56,459 nucleotides of DNA from Chloroflexota bacterium (GTDB lineage: Bacteria > Chloroflexota > Anaerolineae > Anaerolineales > Anaerolineaceae). Every line of letters begins with the position of its first letter. Position 1 is the first letter of the stretch. Shown one piece after another: positions 15,542 through 24,400 of the stretch. The notes beneath the pieces were generated by a model. The model worked only from the letters and a program-made list of their open reading frames with translations, was not told the origin of the DNA and did not search any database. The translations under genes and the position numbers were made by a program. The stretch lies in assembly GCA_029265085.1 (NCBI GenBank), contig JAJUJY010000009.1:1-56459 (forward strand), given 5' to 3'.

Positions 15542-18500
15542 TTATCCAGCCTTTGCTATCCCGATGGTTACACTTTCTCCGTCAAATTCATCACTGACAA
15601 CTGCCATGCCATCCAAAGGAGCTGCGGACGCAAGCTCAACTGTTAATGTTTCACCTTGAATGTAATCCTTAAAACTTTCCACAGCTGCGGCTAATCCAGA
15701 TGAAGCCTGGTAAGCAAGGCGGATGCGGTCAGAGATATCCAGGTCTGCTTGCTTGCGCAAATCTTGCACCCGGCGAACAAATTCGCGCGCCAAGCCTTCC
15801 TGAACCAATACGGGAGTCAGGTCAGTTACCAACGCAGCCAATGTTGCCCCTTCAGAAGCAACCGCATAACCTTCGCGAGCCTGTGCGCGGACTTCCACTT
15901 CTTCCGGAAGAATTGCCAGGCTTTCACCATTCACCTCAACTTCTACAGTCTGGCCGTTTAATAAACGGCGGGCAACCATTTCCGCGTCCATTTCCAACAA
16001 TGCCTTACGGATTGCAGGGAATCGATTGCCGTATTTCTGTCCCAACTGCTTTGGTAGGGGATTCAAGCTGTAAGATACAGCCTCACCGGCTGTGTTTAAT
16101 GCCCGGACGTGCTTGACATTTAATTCATCTTCCAAGATATCAGCATAAGCTTCCAATACGCGTACTTCATCCGCATTACCCACAGAGAAGGCTGCTTCAG
16201 ACAACGGTTGGCGCACTTTGCGGTTGGCTTTATTCCGTGCTGCATGCCCCACCGAAGCAAGCTTCATCACGAGGGCCATATCGCTGTTCAATTTTTCATC
16301 GATGAGCGATTCTTCAAACTTTACCCATTCTGAGAGGTGAACCGAAACAGGCACGCTGCTATCTACCGATCGCACCAGGTTTTGGTACAGTTCTTCAGCG
16401 ATAAACGGCATAGTTGGCGCAAGCAGTTTGCTCAAAGTCACCAATGCTTCATACAGGGTAGCATAAGCCGCCTGTTTATCCGCATCTGACTCGCTCTTCC
16501 AGAAACGGCGGCGTGAGCGGCGCAGATACCAGTTGGATAACTGGTCAACAAAAGCTTCAATCGGCCGGGTTGCTCCAAGCACGTCGTAATTTTCTAACGC
16601 AGTGGTCACATCGCGAACGAGCGTATGCAGCGTTGAACGCAGCCACTGATCCAATGGGCTGTACACAGGCGCAAGATCAGCGTTTGGTTTCCAACCATCC
16701 AGATTAGCATAGGTGACAAAGAACGAGTACGTATTCCACAGAGTTAATGTAAAGTTCCGCAGCACCTCACCCACCAGATCACTGGAGAATCGGCGCTCCT
16801 GTCCGGGAGGGCTGGCAGTATAAAGATACCAGCGCATCGCATCGGCACCTTGCCCGTTGATCACTTCCCACGGGTCAGCCACATTTCCACGGGATTTGGA
16901 CATCTTTTGTCCTTGTCCGTCCAGGATCAATCCCAGGCAGATCACATTTTTATAAGCGACATCCCCAAACAAGAGGGTGCTGATGGCATGCAGGGAATAG
17001 AACCAGCCTCGGGTCTGATCCACGGCCTCGCAAATGTAATCGGCTGGGAATTGCTTCTTAAATTCCTCAGCATGCTCAAATGGGTAATGCCATTGAGAAA
17101 CCGGCATGGAGCCTGAGTCAAACCAGACATCGATCAATTCCGGCACACGCTGCATCTTGCCGCCGCATTCCGGGCAAGCATAATGGATTTCATCCACATG
17201 CGGGCGGTGCATATCCAGACCGGTAAGATCGCGGCCAACTTTCTCAGACAGTTCCTTCACCGAGCCAATACATTCCTGGTGGTGACAGCCCTGGCATTCC
17301 CACACCGGCAGCGGAGTACCCCAGTAACGCTCCCGTCCCAAAGCCCAGTCCACATTATTGGCTAACCAGTTTCCAAAACGTCCATTTTTGATATGGCCAG
17401 GATACCAGTTGATCTTGTTGTTCAAGTTCACCAACTGTTCTTTATACTGGCTGGTGCGGATATACCAGGTTGGGCGGGCAAAATACAACAGCGGGGTTGT
17501 GCAGCGCCAGCAGAACGGATAGGTATGCTCGATGGTACCGTGTTTATACATCAAACCGCGATTCACCAAATCCTGGATGATGAACGGGTCCGCATCCTTG
17601 ACAAATTTACCAGCCCAGGGGCGCACATCCGGTAAGAATGTGCCATCCTCAGCCAGTGTCATCAAGATCGGCAAATCATATTCCAATGCGGCAGACATAT
17701 CTTCCGCGCCAAAGGCCGGGGCAGTGTGAACCAGACCGGTACCGTCTTCGGTGGTCACATAGTCTTCCAGCACTACATAATAAGCCGGTTTATCAGTCGG
17801 CAGGAAAGTAAAGAGCGGCTGGTACTTCTTGCCCTTTAACGTCTTGCCTTTATACCGTTCCAGTACGGTGACCGTATCCTCGCCAAACACCTTTTCCAGC
17901 AGCGGTTCGGCCAGGATCAATTTTTCGGTCCCGCCTTCCGGCAGCCGGTGTTCCACCGTAACATAATCCACATCCGGGTGGGCAGCCACAGCCACGTTCG
18001 CAGGCAGTGTCCAGGGAGTAGTTGTCCACACCAACAGGGCAGTACCTGGTTCATCCACCAGCGGCATACGCACAAAGACAGATGGGTCTGTCGCATCTTT
18101 GTAGCCTAAGGCCACCTCATGGTCTGAGAGCGGCGTACCGCAGCGCGGGCAGTACGGCACTACTTTAAAACCCTGATAAAGCAGATCGCGCTCCCAAAAG
18201 TTCTTCAATATCCACCAGACCGACTCGATGAACTCATTCTTATAGGTAATATAGGCCGTTTCCAGATCCACCCAATAACCGATCCGGTCGGTCAGCTTTT
18301 CCCATTCCTGGATATAGGTAAAGGCGGATTCGCGGCAAAGCTCATTGAATTTTGCAATACCGTAATCTTCAATTTGCTGCTTGTTGGTAAAGCCAAGCTT
18401 TTTTTCTACTTCAATTTCAACAGGTAAGCCGTGTGTATCCCAACCGCCGCGGCGGCTGACATGATATCCATTCATCGTCTTATAGCGCGGGAAGATATCC

Positions 18501-18694
18501 TTAAATGCCCGTGCTAACACATGATGAACTCCTGGCCGGCCGTTTGCAGTAGGAGGGCCTTCAAAAAACACATATTCTGGGCCGTCCTTGCGCAGCTCCA
18601 TCGACTTATGGAAGACATCTTGCGACTTCCAGAAGCGGAGCACAGCTTCTTCCATCAAGACAACATTGAGTTTTGGTGAAACGGGTCGAAACAT
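15542..18694 (-). CDS. ileS: Isoleucyl-tRNA synthetase with altered HIGH signature (GVHH)
   Basis: Charges tRNA-Ile; 1050 residues, the length of the eukaryote-like type-2 enzymes. The catalytic signature after PPTANGRP is GVHH (55-58) where class I synthetases have HxGH, a swap of the first and third residues. KMSKS is intact. The editing domain has TTTPWTLPAN and DGTGLVHTAPAFGAED, whose Asp is needed to clear Val-tRNA. The anticodon-binding helices follow LENYDVLGATR. An AAGGAGC Shine-Dalgarno precedes the ATG, and a T-box leader and a terminator frame the gene as a single unit. GxHH-type IleRS2 enzymes have been reported as mupirocin hyper-resistant; resistance here is inference. Confidence 0.97.
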   Translation of the reverse strand: MFRPVSPKLNVVLMEEAVLRFWKSQDVFHKSMELRKDGPEYVFFEGPPTANGRPGVHHVLARAFKDIFPRYKTMNGYHVSRRGGWDTHGLPVEIEVEKKLGFTNKQQIEDYGIAKFNELCRESAFTYIQEWEKLTDRIGYWVDLETAYITYKNEFIESVWWILKNFWERDLLYQGFKVVPYCPRCGTPLSDHEVALGYKDATDPSVFVRMPLVDEPGTALLVWTTTPWTLPANVAVAAHPDVDYVTVEHRLPEGGTEKLILAEPLLEKVFGEDTVTVLERYKGKTLKGKKYQPLFTFLPTDKPAYYVVLEDYVTTEDGTGLVHTAPAFGAEDMSAALEYDLPILMTLAEDGTFLPDVRPWAGKFVKDADPFIIQDLVNRGLMYKHGTIEHTYPFCWRCTTPLLYFARPTWYIRTSQYKEQLVNLNNKINWYPGHIKNGRFGNWLANNVDWALGRERYWGTPLPVWECQGCHHQECIGSVKELSEKVGRDLTGLDMHRPHVDEIHYACPECGGKMQRVPELIDVWFDSGSMPVSQWHYPFEHAEEFKKQFPADYICEAVDQTRGWFYSLHAISTLLFGDVAYKNVICLGLILDGQGQKMSKSRGNVADPWEVINGQGADAMRWYLYTASPPGQERRFSSDLVGEVLRNFTLTLWNTYSFFVTYANLDGWKPNADLAPVYSPLDQWLRSTLHTLVRDVTTALENYDVLGATRPIEAFVDQLSNWYLRRSRRRFWKSESDADKQAAYATLYEALVTLSKLLAPTMPFIAEELYQNLVRSVDSSVPVSVHLSEWVKFEESLIDEKLNSDMALVMKLASVGHAARNKANRKVRQPLSEAAFSVGNADEVRVLEAYADILEDELNVKHVRALNTAGEAVSYSLNPLPKQLGQKYGNRFPAIRKALLEMDAEMVARRLLNGQTVEVEVNGESLAILPEEVEVRAQAREGYAVASEGATLAALVTDLTPVLVQEGLAREFVRRVQDLRKQADLDISDRIRLAYQASSGLAAAVESFKDYIQGETLTVELASAAPLDGMAVVSDEFDGESVTIGIAKAG

Positions 18695-18732
18695 TCGAGC
18701 TCCTTAAAAAATGATCTCCGACAGGTTCAAAT

Positions 18733-18767
18733 TAAAACAAAAATCTCGTCCCATTCAGGGACGAGAT
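18733..18767 (-). terminator. T-box-controlled terminator before ileS
   Basis: A 10-base stem, ATCTCGTCCC/GGGACGAGAT, with a 5-base loop, then TTTTTGTTTT on the minus strand. It sits just after the T-box sequence and ends 39 bases before the ileS start. Confidence 0.9.
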
Positions 18768-19012
18768 GGTGTCTCGCGGTACCACCCTGATTCCTGCCTA
18801 TGCAGCAGGCACTCTGTCAGGCACGCTCCGCAGGGTTAATGCCCGCACCAGGAATAACGGTTGGTGAAACCGGCGCCCTTACTGGCAGGCTTCCCTGCGT
18901 TCAGTTTGCAGCTCCGGAAGGATTTTCCATTTATTGGCCCGCCCCGGCTCTCACCAATCCCGGGTTCGCTGACAGGATCATAAATGTACTCTTTTCCATC
19001 ATCGCTTTTTAA
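18733..19012 (-). promoter_or_regulatory. T-box riboswitch controlling ileS
   Basis: The minus strand has the T-box core AGGGTGGTACCGCGA (18775-18790), whose UGGU bulge pairs with the uncharged tRNA 3' end, directly before a terminator. Upstream lie the AGTA element and a GGTGAGAGCC segment typical of Stem I. An AUC triplet at 18921-18923, in GGAAAATCC, is a candidate isoleucine specifier; it is followed by C rather than the usual purine, so this is uncertain. Uncharged tRNA-Ile should favour the antiterminator and turn ileS on. The leader fills the gap between ileS and the nucleoside phosphorylase gene. Confidence 0.92.
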
Positions 19013-19063
19013 GGTTGCCGTTATACTACCACGATTTCAGCAAAAAATCAACCAACCACGATA

Positions 19064-19104
19064 AAACCAAAAACTGCCCTCCCGTTTTCACCAGAGAGCA
19101 GTTT
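19064..19104 (-). terminator. Terminator of the nucleoside phosphorylase gene
   Basis: AAACTGC (19098-19104) pairs with GCAGTTT (19071-19077) on the minus strand, with partial pairing inside (CTCTC with GGGAG), followed by TTGGTTTT. It ends the gene at 19113 and separates it from the T-box leader. Confidence 0.65.
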
Positions 19105-19112
19105 CATATTCA

Positions 19113-20423
19113 TTAAGCCTGATCGACTACACCATAAAACAGCGGGAGTTCAGCGCAGGGCTGTTCGCTCCATTGATGGGCTGCAAGCAAACGAGTACAG
19201 GCTTGCTCCATTTTTGTCGTATCATTCGCATGCACGGTAAACAACGGCGCACCTTTTTCCACGAAATCGCCCACTTTGTGTAGGATCATAATTCCAACAG
19301 CCGAATCAACCGCATCTTCTTTGCGAGCGCGGCCCGCACCCAACTCTACTGCCGTCTCGCCAACTTCACGAGCATTGATTCCTGCCAGATAACCAGCTTT
19401 CTCTGCCGCAACGGTTTTGATCAAGGGGGCTTTGGCCAATAATTGCGGATTCTCCACATACCGCACATTCCCACCTTGCACCTGCACTAACGTCACAAAC
19501 CGTTCCCAGGCGCGCCCATCTCGAATGGCAGCTTCAGCCATCTGGCGAGCCTGTTCCAGGCTGGCAGCCTTTTTGCCTAACACCAACAAATGGCTTGCAA
19601 CCACAAGACAATGCTCGGTAAAATCAGCCGGTCCATGACCATGCAGCGTATCAATCGCTTCAACCAATTCCAGCGCGTTGCCAACTGCATTACCCAACGG
19701 CTGGTTCATATCAGAAAGCAAGGCGATCACATCTCTTCCACTCAGTTTCCCAATCGCTACCATCGTCCGCGCTAATTTTTTGGCATCATCCAATGTTTCC
19801 ATAAATGCGCCGACACCAACTTTTACATCGAGGACAATCGCCTGGGCGCCAGCCGCAATCTTTTTGCTCATAATGGACGAGGCAATTAATGGGATCGAAG
19901 GAACGGTACCTGTTACATCCCTTAATGCGTACAATTTTCCATCTGCAGGAGCCAGGTCACCGCTTTGGCCAGTTAACACCAGCCCATGAACCCGAAGCTG
20001 CTCCAAAAATTCTTCGGTGGAAAGATTTGTCCGGTATCCAGGGATCGATTCGAGCTTATCAAGAGTTCCACCGCTGAACCCCAGGCCGCGCCCAGACATC
20101 TTCCCAACCGGCAAACCGCAGGCTGCTACGGTGGGTTCTACAACCAATGATGTCTTATCGCCCACACCGCCCGTGGAATGTTTATCAACAGCCAATGGGA
20201 CCACACCACTCAAATCCAACACCTTCCCTGAATTAGCCATCGCCAGAGTTAAATCGGTTGTTTCGCGGTCACTCATCCCATTCAACAAAACCGCCATAGC
20301 CCAGGCAGAGACCTGGTAATCCTTAATTTCACCACGGGTAAACCCCTGCACAAAGAAATTGATTTCTTCGCGAGTCAGTTCAAGCCCATCTCGTTTTTTA
20401 ATGATTATATCGACAGCGCGCAT
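19113..20423 (-). CDS. pdp: Pyrimidine-nucleoside (thymidine) phosphorylase
   Basis: Phosphorolyses thymidine, deoxyuridine or uridine to base and (deoxy)ribose 1-phosphate for nucleoside salvage. The 436-residue product has the length of the bacterial family. The phosphate-binding signature DKHSTGGVGDKTS and SGRGLGFSGGTLDKLESIPG are intact, and the C-terminal domain carries GARKEDAVDSAVGI. AGGAGG precedes the ATG at 20423. It stands alone between its own terminator and leader. Whether it is DeoA (thymidine) or Pdp (broad) cannot be settled from motifs; Gram-positive-like Pdp is my preference. Confidence 0.93.
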   Translation of the reverse strand: MRAVDIIIKKRDGLELTREEINFFVQGFTRGEIKDYQVSAWAMAVLLNGMSDRETTDLTLAMANSGKVLDLSGVVPLAVDKHSTGGVGDKTSLVVEPTVAACGLPVGKMSGRGLGFSGGTLDKLESIPGYRTNLSTEEFLEQLRVHGLVLTGQSGDLAPADGKLYALRDVTGTVPSIPLIASSIMSKKIAAGAQAIVLDVKVGVGAFMETLDDAKKLARTMVAIGKLSGRDVIALLSDMNQPLGNAVGNALELVEAIDTLHGHGPADFTEHCLVVASHLLVLGKKAASLEQARQMAEAAIRDGRAWERFVTLVQVQGGNVRYVENPQLLAKAPLIKTVAAEKAGYLAGINAREVGETAVELGAGRARKEDAVDSAVGIMILHKVGDFVEKGAPLFTVHANDTTKMEQACTRLLAAHQWSEQPCAELPLFYGVVDQA

Positions 20424-20552
20424 AGGACCTCCTTGATTACCCCAATGGTATTTGAGCAGTAATCATTTTTTTATTGATCGTGTAAAACCGGATGACTTTG
20501 GGCAGTCCAAACCAATCCAGCACAATGCAAAGTTGTAATCTTGATTGATTTA

Positions 20553-20558
20553 ATTATA
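20553..20558 (-). promoter_or_regulatory. -10 box of the nucleoside phosphorylase gene
   Basis: TATAAT on the minus strand (as GTATAAT), about 130 bases before the start codon; no convincing -35 box. The leader between contains a hairpin TGATTAC/GTAATCA that ends just before the AGGAGG Shine-Dalgarno, which could affect ribosome access. Nothing else is seen in this gap of about 260 bases. Confidence 0.4.
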
Positions 20559-20626
20559 CAGAACTGCCAAAAGAAATTGGCATTGATTTATAAACTAAGC
20601 CATAAAAATTCAGACACGAAATTAAA

Positions 20627-20672
20627 GTAAAAATGAGGCATCTCTTGTGCCAATGCATAAGAGCGGCCTCAT
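20627..20672 (-). terminator. Terminator of the rpmH-jag operon
   Basis: ATGAGGC (20666-20672) pairs with GCCTCAT (20633-20639), with an inner CTCTT/AAGAG stem, followed by TTTTTAC on the minus strand. It begins 10 bases after the jag stop. Confidence 0.85.
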
Positions 20673-20681
20673 GTTTAAAAA

Positions 20682-21485
20682 TTAATTCTTGGGTGCTGTT
20701 TTCTTCGGGACGATTGTCACCTTGCGGTTGGGTTCTTCACCAACGCTTTCAGTTTCAACCTCGGTATTTTCACGCAGCTCAAGGTGGATGATGCGGCGTT
20801 CATTGGCCGGCATCGGTTCCAGCACCTGGCGGCGGCCTGTGTGTATTGCCTGTTCAGCCATCCGGCGAGCCAAAACGCGCAGCTGGCGTTCCCGGCGAGC
20901 ACGGTAACCCTGGACGTCAATCATCAGCGGAACCCAATGCCCGACCTCTTTACTGACAATCAGGCTAGTAATATATTGAAGCGCGTTTAAGGTTTCAGAG
21001 CGGCGGCCAATCAGGATGCTCAAATCATCGCCCTGCACTTCAACCATCACAACAGACTGGTCGTTTTCATCTGCAGGAGCACCGAATTTTGCTTTGATCC
21101 GCGCGCGAACCTTCATCTTTTCCAACAATTCACCCGTAACCTGCTGGGCAACTGCCAGAACACGCTCTTCATCCACAGAAGATTCTTCACCCGCTGCTTC
21201 AACAGCAGATGATTTCTTCTCGACTGGCTGAGGTTTAGGGGTTTCTGGTTTGGATTCTTTCGCCGGAGCCTGTTTTACTGGTTGAGATTTCGAGCCGGGC
21301 TCAACATCCTTGATCAAAAGCCGGATGCGGGCCTGGCGTGTTCCCAGGCCTAAAAAGCCCCGGCTACCCGGATCGAGAACCTCAACTTCCACAGCTTCAG
21401 CGGGTAAACCTAATTCACTTAACCCTTTTGCGACAGCTTCTTCGACAGATGGTGCAATGATCTCTAACGTAGTTTTTTCATTCAT
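20682..21485 (-). CDS. jag: Jag/SpoIIIJ-associated RNA-binding protein (KhpB)
   Basis: A 267-residue cytoplasmic RNA-binding protein. Residues 1-55 are a Jag_N domain (GLSELGLPAEAVEVEVLDPG, then GFLGLG). A Lys/Pro/Glu-rich linker covers about 60-105. The KH domain (about 135-200) has a GRRSE loop in ILIGRRSETLNALQ, the equivalent of GxxG. The C-terminal R3H domain has MPANERRIIHLEL. With KhpA it binds many small RNAs and mRNAs in Gram-positive bacteria and affects cell division and wall synthesis. It is the last gene of the rpmH-rnpA-yidD-yidC operon, its usual place. Confidence 0.93.
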   Translation of the reverse strand: MNEKTTLEIIAPSVEEAVAKGLSELGLPAEAVEVEVLDPGSRGFLGLGTRQARIRLLIKDVEPGSKSQPVKQAPAKESKPETPKPQPVEKKSSAVEAAGEESSVDEERVLAVAQQVTGELLEKMKVRARIKAKFGAPADENDQSVVMVEVQGDDLSILIGRRSETLNALQYITSLIVSKEVGHWVPLMIDVQGYRARRERQLRVLARRMAEQAIHTGRRQVLEPMPANERRIIHLELRENTEVETESVGEEPNRKVTIVPKKTAPKN

Positions 21486-21505
21486 AGAAGCCTCAAATCA
21501 ACAAG

Positions 21506-22285
21506 TCATTTCTTGGTTTCTGACTTGCGGAATGGCAATACATTGTTCCAATTCACCTTCCCCAACATTGCATACTGCAAGATACCGATCACGTTCGATG
21601 CAATGAAATAAACTGCCAGGCCAGATGCCAGGGTCAATGCCAACCAACCCATGAAAAACGGCATGTACAGGTTCATCATATTCGCCATTGCAGCGGATTG
21701 ATCTTTGGGATTAGCGGATGGAGGAGTTATCAGCTTTGACTGAATATAAGTAGTGACCATAACGATAATCGCCAGGGTCGGAATACCAAACGGCAGGAAA
21801 GACAAATTCAACCGTTCAGGCTGAGAAAGATCCATCCACAAGAACTGGCTGTTCAGCGGAATGATAGCTTCCACTTTCAGCAGGGCAGGATAAATATGGC
21901 GGATCAAATTCAACAGTTCAATCGGGGTATTTGCCAAAGCAGCAATAATCGATTGGTACAGGCCAATAATAATTGGGAATTGAATCAGGGTCGGTAAACA
22001 GGAAGCAAAGGGATTAATGCCCAACTCTTTGTAGAGTGCCATTTGTTCCTGAGCCAATTTTTCTTTATCGCCCTTATACTTCTCTTGAATTTTGAGCCAC
22101 TTCTCGTTCTTTTGCAAATCCTGCATGCCTTGAGCACCTTTAATCTGCCGCACCATTAATGGGTGGGTCAGTAAACGGATCAGCAAGGTAAACAAGATGA
22201 TCGCAACCCCAAAATTCTGTCCAACAACGTTATAGATGAACAGCAGGGTATTGATGAAAGGGGTAATAATAATCGCATCCCACAT
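21506..22285 (-). CDS. yidC: YidC/Oxa1-family membrane protein insertase
   Basis: A 259-residue insertase for membrane proteins, of the short Gram-positive type without the large periplasmic domain. Five hydrophobic segments are present; the first (about 10-30) is followed by the conserved LLTHPLMVRQIKG, with an Arg for the hydrophilic groove. Between them lies a cytoplasmic hairpin of about 35 charged residues (LQKNEKWLKIQEKYKGDKEK). The later segments contain NPFASCLPTLIQFPIIIGLY and the C-terminus is basic. No lipobox is seen at the N-terminus. It sits between the PQQ-repeat lipoprotein gene (12 bases) and jag (20 bases). Confidence 0.95.
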   Translation of the reverse strand: MWDAIIITPFINTLLFIYNVVGQNFGVAIILFTLLIRLLTHPLMVRQIKGAQGMQDLQKNEKWLKIQEKYKGDKEKLAQEQMALYKELGINPFASCLPTLIQFPIIIGLYQSIIAALANTPIELLNLIRHIYPALLKVEAIIPLNSQFLWMDLSQPERLNLSFLPFGIPTLAIIVMVTTYIQSKLITPPSANPKDQSAAMANMMNLYMPFFMGWLALTLASGLAVYFIASNVIGILQYAMLGKVNWNNVLPFRKSETKK

Positions 22286-22297
22286 ATCTACATCCCT

Positions 22298-23359
22298 TTA
22301 TTTCGGCAGCTTGAATGACCAGATAATCTGGCCGCTGGTAGAGAGAGTCATCAAGATATTATCACCCTGTGTGACTCCTGTATATAAACGTTCACCGGAT
22401 AACACCGGTCCCGTGTACAATTTTCCGCCGGATGGTACCGTCCACAATTTGGTGCCATTTGGATCCAATGCGACCAGATTACCAACTTCTGTTGCAAACA
22501 CAACACCTTCAGGAATAATGGTAGGCTGGCCCATGATCGGTTCGCCAACCGATTGCTGCCAAATCGAAGATCCATCTTCGGCAGAAAGTGCAAAAACTGT
22601 GCCTTCCAGATCGCCAAAATACAAGCGCCCGTCACTAAAAACTGGCTGCGACCAGAGTTCTTTATCAAACTGTTTTTGCCAAAGAATTTTGCCAGAGGCT
22701 GCATCAATAGCAATCACATTGCGGGCCAGAGTGGAAACATAAATTTTTCCGTCTTCGGTTAAGGTCGGCGAATAAATAACTGCTCCCACCAAGTCAACAC
22801 TCCACGCCTCACTTCCGGAAGCCAGGTCAATTGCATACAGCTTGTGGTCCAAAGAAGCCTGGTACACCAATTTTCCATCGCTTACTGGGCGAGACCACAA
22901 AGCCTGTTTGGTTTTGAATTTCCAAACCAGGTTTCCATTCATGTCTAACGCATACAGAGTATGGTCGCCATTCGGTGCCAGGATTTTATTGTCCACCACC
23001 AAGGGGCTGGCAATCCAACGGCCAGTCGCACCGGAGAATGCCCATTTTTCGGTTCCGTTTGCAGCATCCAGGCCGTGCAAAACATTGGTGTAATCACCTA
23101 CAATCACCTGGCCGTCAATTAATGCCGGGGCAGCAAAAAACATTTTCCGGTTATCCGGTTTTTCCGGAAAACTCCAAATCAATGTGCTGTCTGAAGACCG
23201 GACTGCATACACACTGGAAAGATAGGCCACATACGCCACATCATCCTTCACAGTAACGCCAGGCCAGCTAGTCGCAGCTAATTGGCCGCTGCTGCAAGAG
23301 CTAAGCAATCCAGCAACCAGGATAACCAATAGAACGAGGTAGATTCTTGAAGATTTCAT
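22298..23359 (-). CDS. PQQ/beta-propeller-repeat lipoprotein in the yidC operon
   Basis: A 353-residue predicted lipoprotein. The signal peptide MKSSRIYLVLLVILVAGLLSSC ends in a lipobox with Cys at about 22. The rest is made of repeated blades with Ala/Gly-W endings (GTEKWAF, NLVWKFK, GSEAWSV, GKILWQK, SSIWQQ, TKLWTV), typical of seven- or eight-bladed PQQ-like propellers such as BamB. There is no evidence for a PQQ enzyme active site. The ATG at 23359 is chosen for the signal peptide; an in-frame ATG at 23416 would add 19 residues. Its place between yidD and yidC suggests a role in membrane or envelope protein assembly (inference). Confidence 0.85.
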   Translation of the reverse strand: MKSSRIYLVLLVILVAGLLSSCSSGQLAATSWPGVTVKDDVAYVAYLSSVYAVRSSDSTLIWSFPEKPDNRKMFFAAPALIDGQVIVGDYTNVLHGLDAANGTEKWAFSGATGRWIASPLVVDNKILAPNGDHTLYALDMNGNLVWKFKTKQALWSRPVSDGKLVYQASLDHKLYAIDLASGSEAWSVDLVGAVIYSPTLTEDGKIYVSTLARNVIAIDAASGKILWQKQFDKELWSQPVFSDGRLYFGDLEGTVFALSAEDGSSIWQQSVGEPIMGQPTIIPEGVVFATEVGNLVALDPNGTKLWTVPSGGKLYTGPVLSGERLYTGVTQGDNILMTLSTSGQIIWSFKLPK

Positions 23360-23425
23360 ACGTTGTGTATTTTCATGTAATCGGATAGGTAACAGCGATT
23401 GATCAAAAACAAACATTTCAGCCTG

Positions 23426-23704
23426 TTATGGGACAGGATCATAACCACCTGGATTAAATGGGTTGCATCTTAAAACCCGCCAGATTGCCATGATCGTGCC
23501 TTTGATCGCGCCGTATTTATAGATGGCTTGATAGCCATAATGGGAACAGGTCGGATAAAACCGGCAAGTATTTGGGGGGAGTGTGGGGGAAATGAGTTTT
23601 TGATAGAGCCGGACCAAACCCAATAACGCAATTTTTGGGAGATTCCATAGATTAAATGGTAAATCCCGCAAACGCGGTTCATTGGAATAATCGTGCTCGA
23701 TCAT
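23426..23704 (-). CDS. yidD: YidD membrane protein insertion efficiency factor
   Basis: A 92-residue protein of the haemolytic/YidD family, which binds the inner face of the membrane and helps YidC-dependent insertion. The motif [22 protein letters not shown] with two Cys and the later [14 protein letters not shown] ending are diagnostic. An N-terminal extension of about 30 residues precedes the amphipathic helix. It overlaps rnpA by 4 bases (ATGA), so translation is coupled. Confidence 0.95.
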   Translation of the reverse strand: MIEHDYSNEPRLRDLPFNLWNLPKIALLGLVRLYQKLISPTLPPNTCRFYPTCSHYGYQAIYKYGAIKGTIMAIWRVLRCNPFNPGGYDPVP

Positions 23705-24054
23705 TGTATATTTCCGATCTCAAGAATGAGGCCGGTCCGTTTTAACAACCGATCTATCCCTTCCTGGATCTGATCATAGCTAGCCTCTCGAATCGGTTGG
23801 CGAGCCAGGAAAATCAAATCCCAACCGGGGGTTATCTTTGGCAGATAACCATCCACACAGGCACGTATCCGGCGTTTTGCACGGTTACGCACCACCGCCC
23901 CACCCACAGAGCGTCCTGCCGCAACTCCAATCCGCACCCCAGCTGTTTGATTCGGGGTAACAATCAACACAACAAGCGGGTGGGCATATGATTTTCCCAA
24001 ACGCCGCACCCGCTTGAAATCGGTTGATCGCGTCAGACGAAATTTTCGTTTCAC
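23701..24054 (-). CDS. rnpA: Ribonuclease P protein component
   Basis: A 117-residue basic protein that binds RNase P RNA and the 5' leader of pre-tRNA. The signature RNRAKRRIR in [19 protein letters not shown], and the N-terminal [18 protein letters not shown], are clear. It overlaps yidD by 4 bases and follows rpmH by 70 bases that contain a short hairpin (CCTGTC/GACAGG), which may set the different expression levels of L34 and RnpA (inference). Confidence 0.95.
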   Translation of the reverse strand: MKRKFRLTRSTDFKRVRRLGKSYAHPLVVLIVTPNQTAGVRIGVAAGRSVGGAVVRNRAKRRIRACVDGYLPKITPGWDLIFLARQPIREASYDQIQEGIDRLLKRTGLILEIGNIQ

Positions 24055-24124
24055 TCATACCTGTCCAAAATTGGCGTATCGACAGGCGCTCTGTGTTGCG
24101 GACCGGGCATAATTCGTAAAAGAA

Positions 24125-24295
24125 TTACCACCGGATCCGTTTGACGTGATTGTTCATGCTGACAGTCAGCTTCTGGCGACCGCGTAAACGGCGTCGCTTC
24201 AAAACCTCCCGGCCATCAGCCGTGGCCATGCGTGCCCGAAAACCGTGCACGCGGATACGCCGCCGAATTTTCGGTTGATATGTCCGCTTGGTCAT
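24125..24295 (-). CDS. rpmH: 50S ribosomal protein L34
   Basis: A 56-residue, very basic protein starting [19 protein letters not shown], the L34 hallmark, with [19 protein letters not shown] following. It carries a tail ([16 protein letters not shown]) about ten residues longer than the usual 44-46. GAAAGG lies 7 bases before the ATG. It is the first gene of the rnpA-yidD-yidC-jag operon. No dnaA gene or origin-like repeats lie upstream, unlike the classical arrangement; potassium-channel regulators are there instead. Confidence 0.95.
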   Translation of the reverse strand: MTKRTYQPKIRRRIRVHGFRARMATADGREVLKRRRLRGRQKLTVSMNNHVKRIRW

Positions 24296-24342
24296 AACGC
24301 TTTCCTTTCAATCTCCGAGATATAAATCAACTGCGAAGGGTG

Positions 24343-24371
24343 ATTATACCGCAACGTTTCTTTACGGTCAA
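24343..24371 (-). promoter_or_regulatory. Sigma-70 promoter of the rpmH operon
   Basis: TTGACC (24366-24371) and TATAAT (24343-24348) on the minus strand with 17 bases between, the strongest promoter match in the window. It leaves a leader of about 40 bases with a normal Shine-Dalgarno before rpmH. Confidence 0.88.
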
Positions 24372-24400
24372 ATCTTTGGCTTGATTTCCCTTCGTAATTT

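Noticed and set aside
24296..24400. oriC or dnaA next to rpmH
   Set aside because: No dnaA gene and no cluster of DnaA-box-like repeats; the upstream gene encodes an RCK protein.
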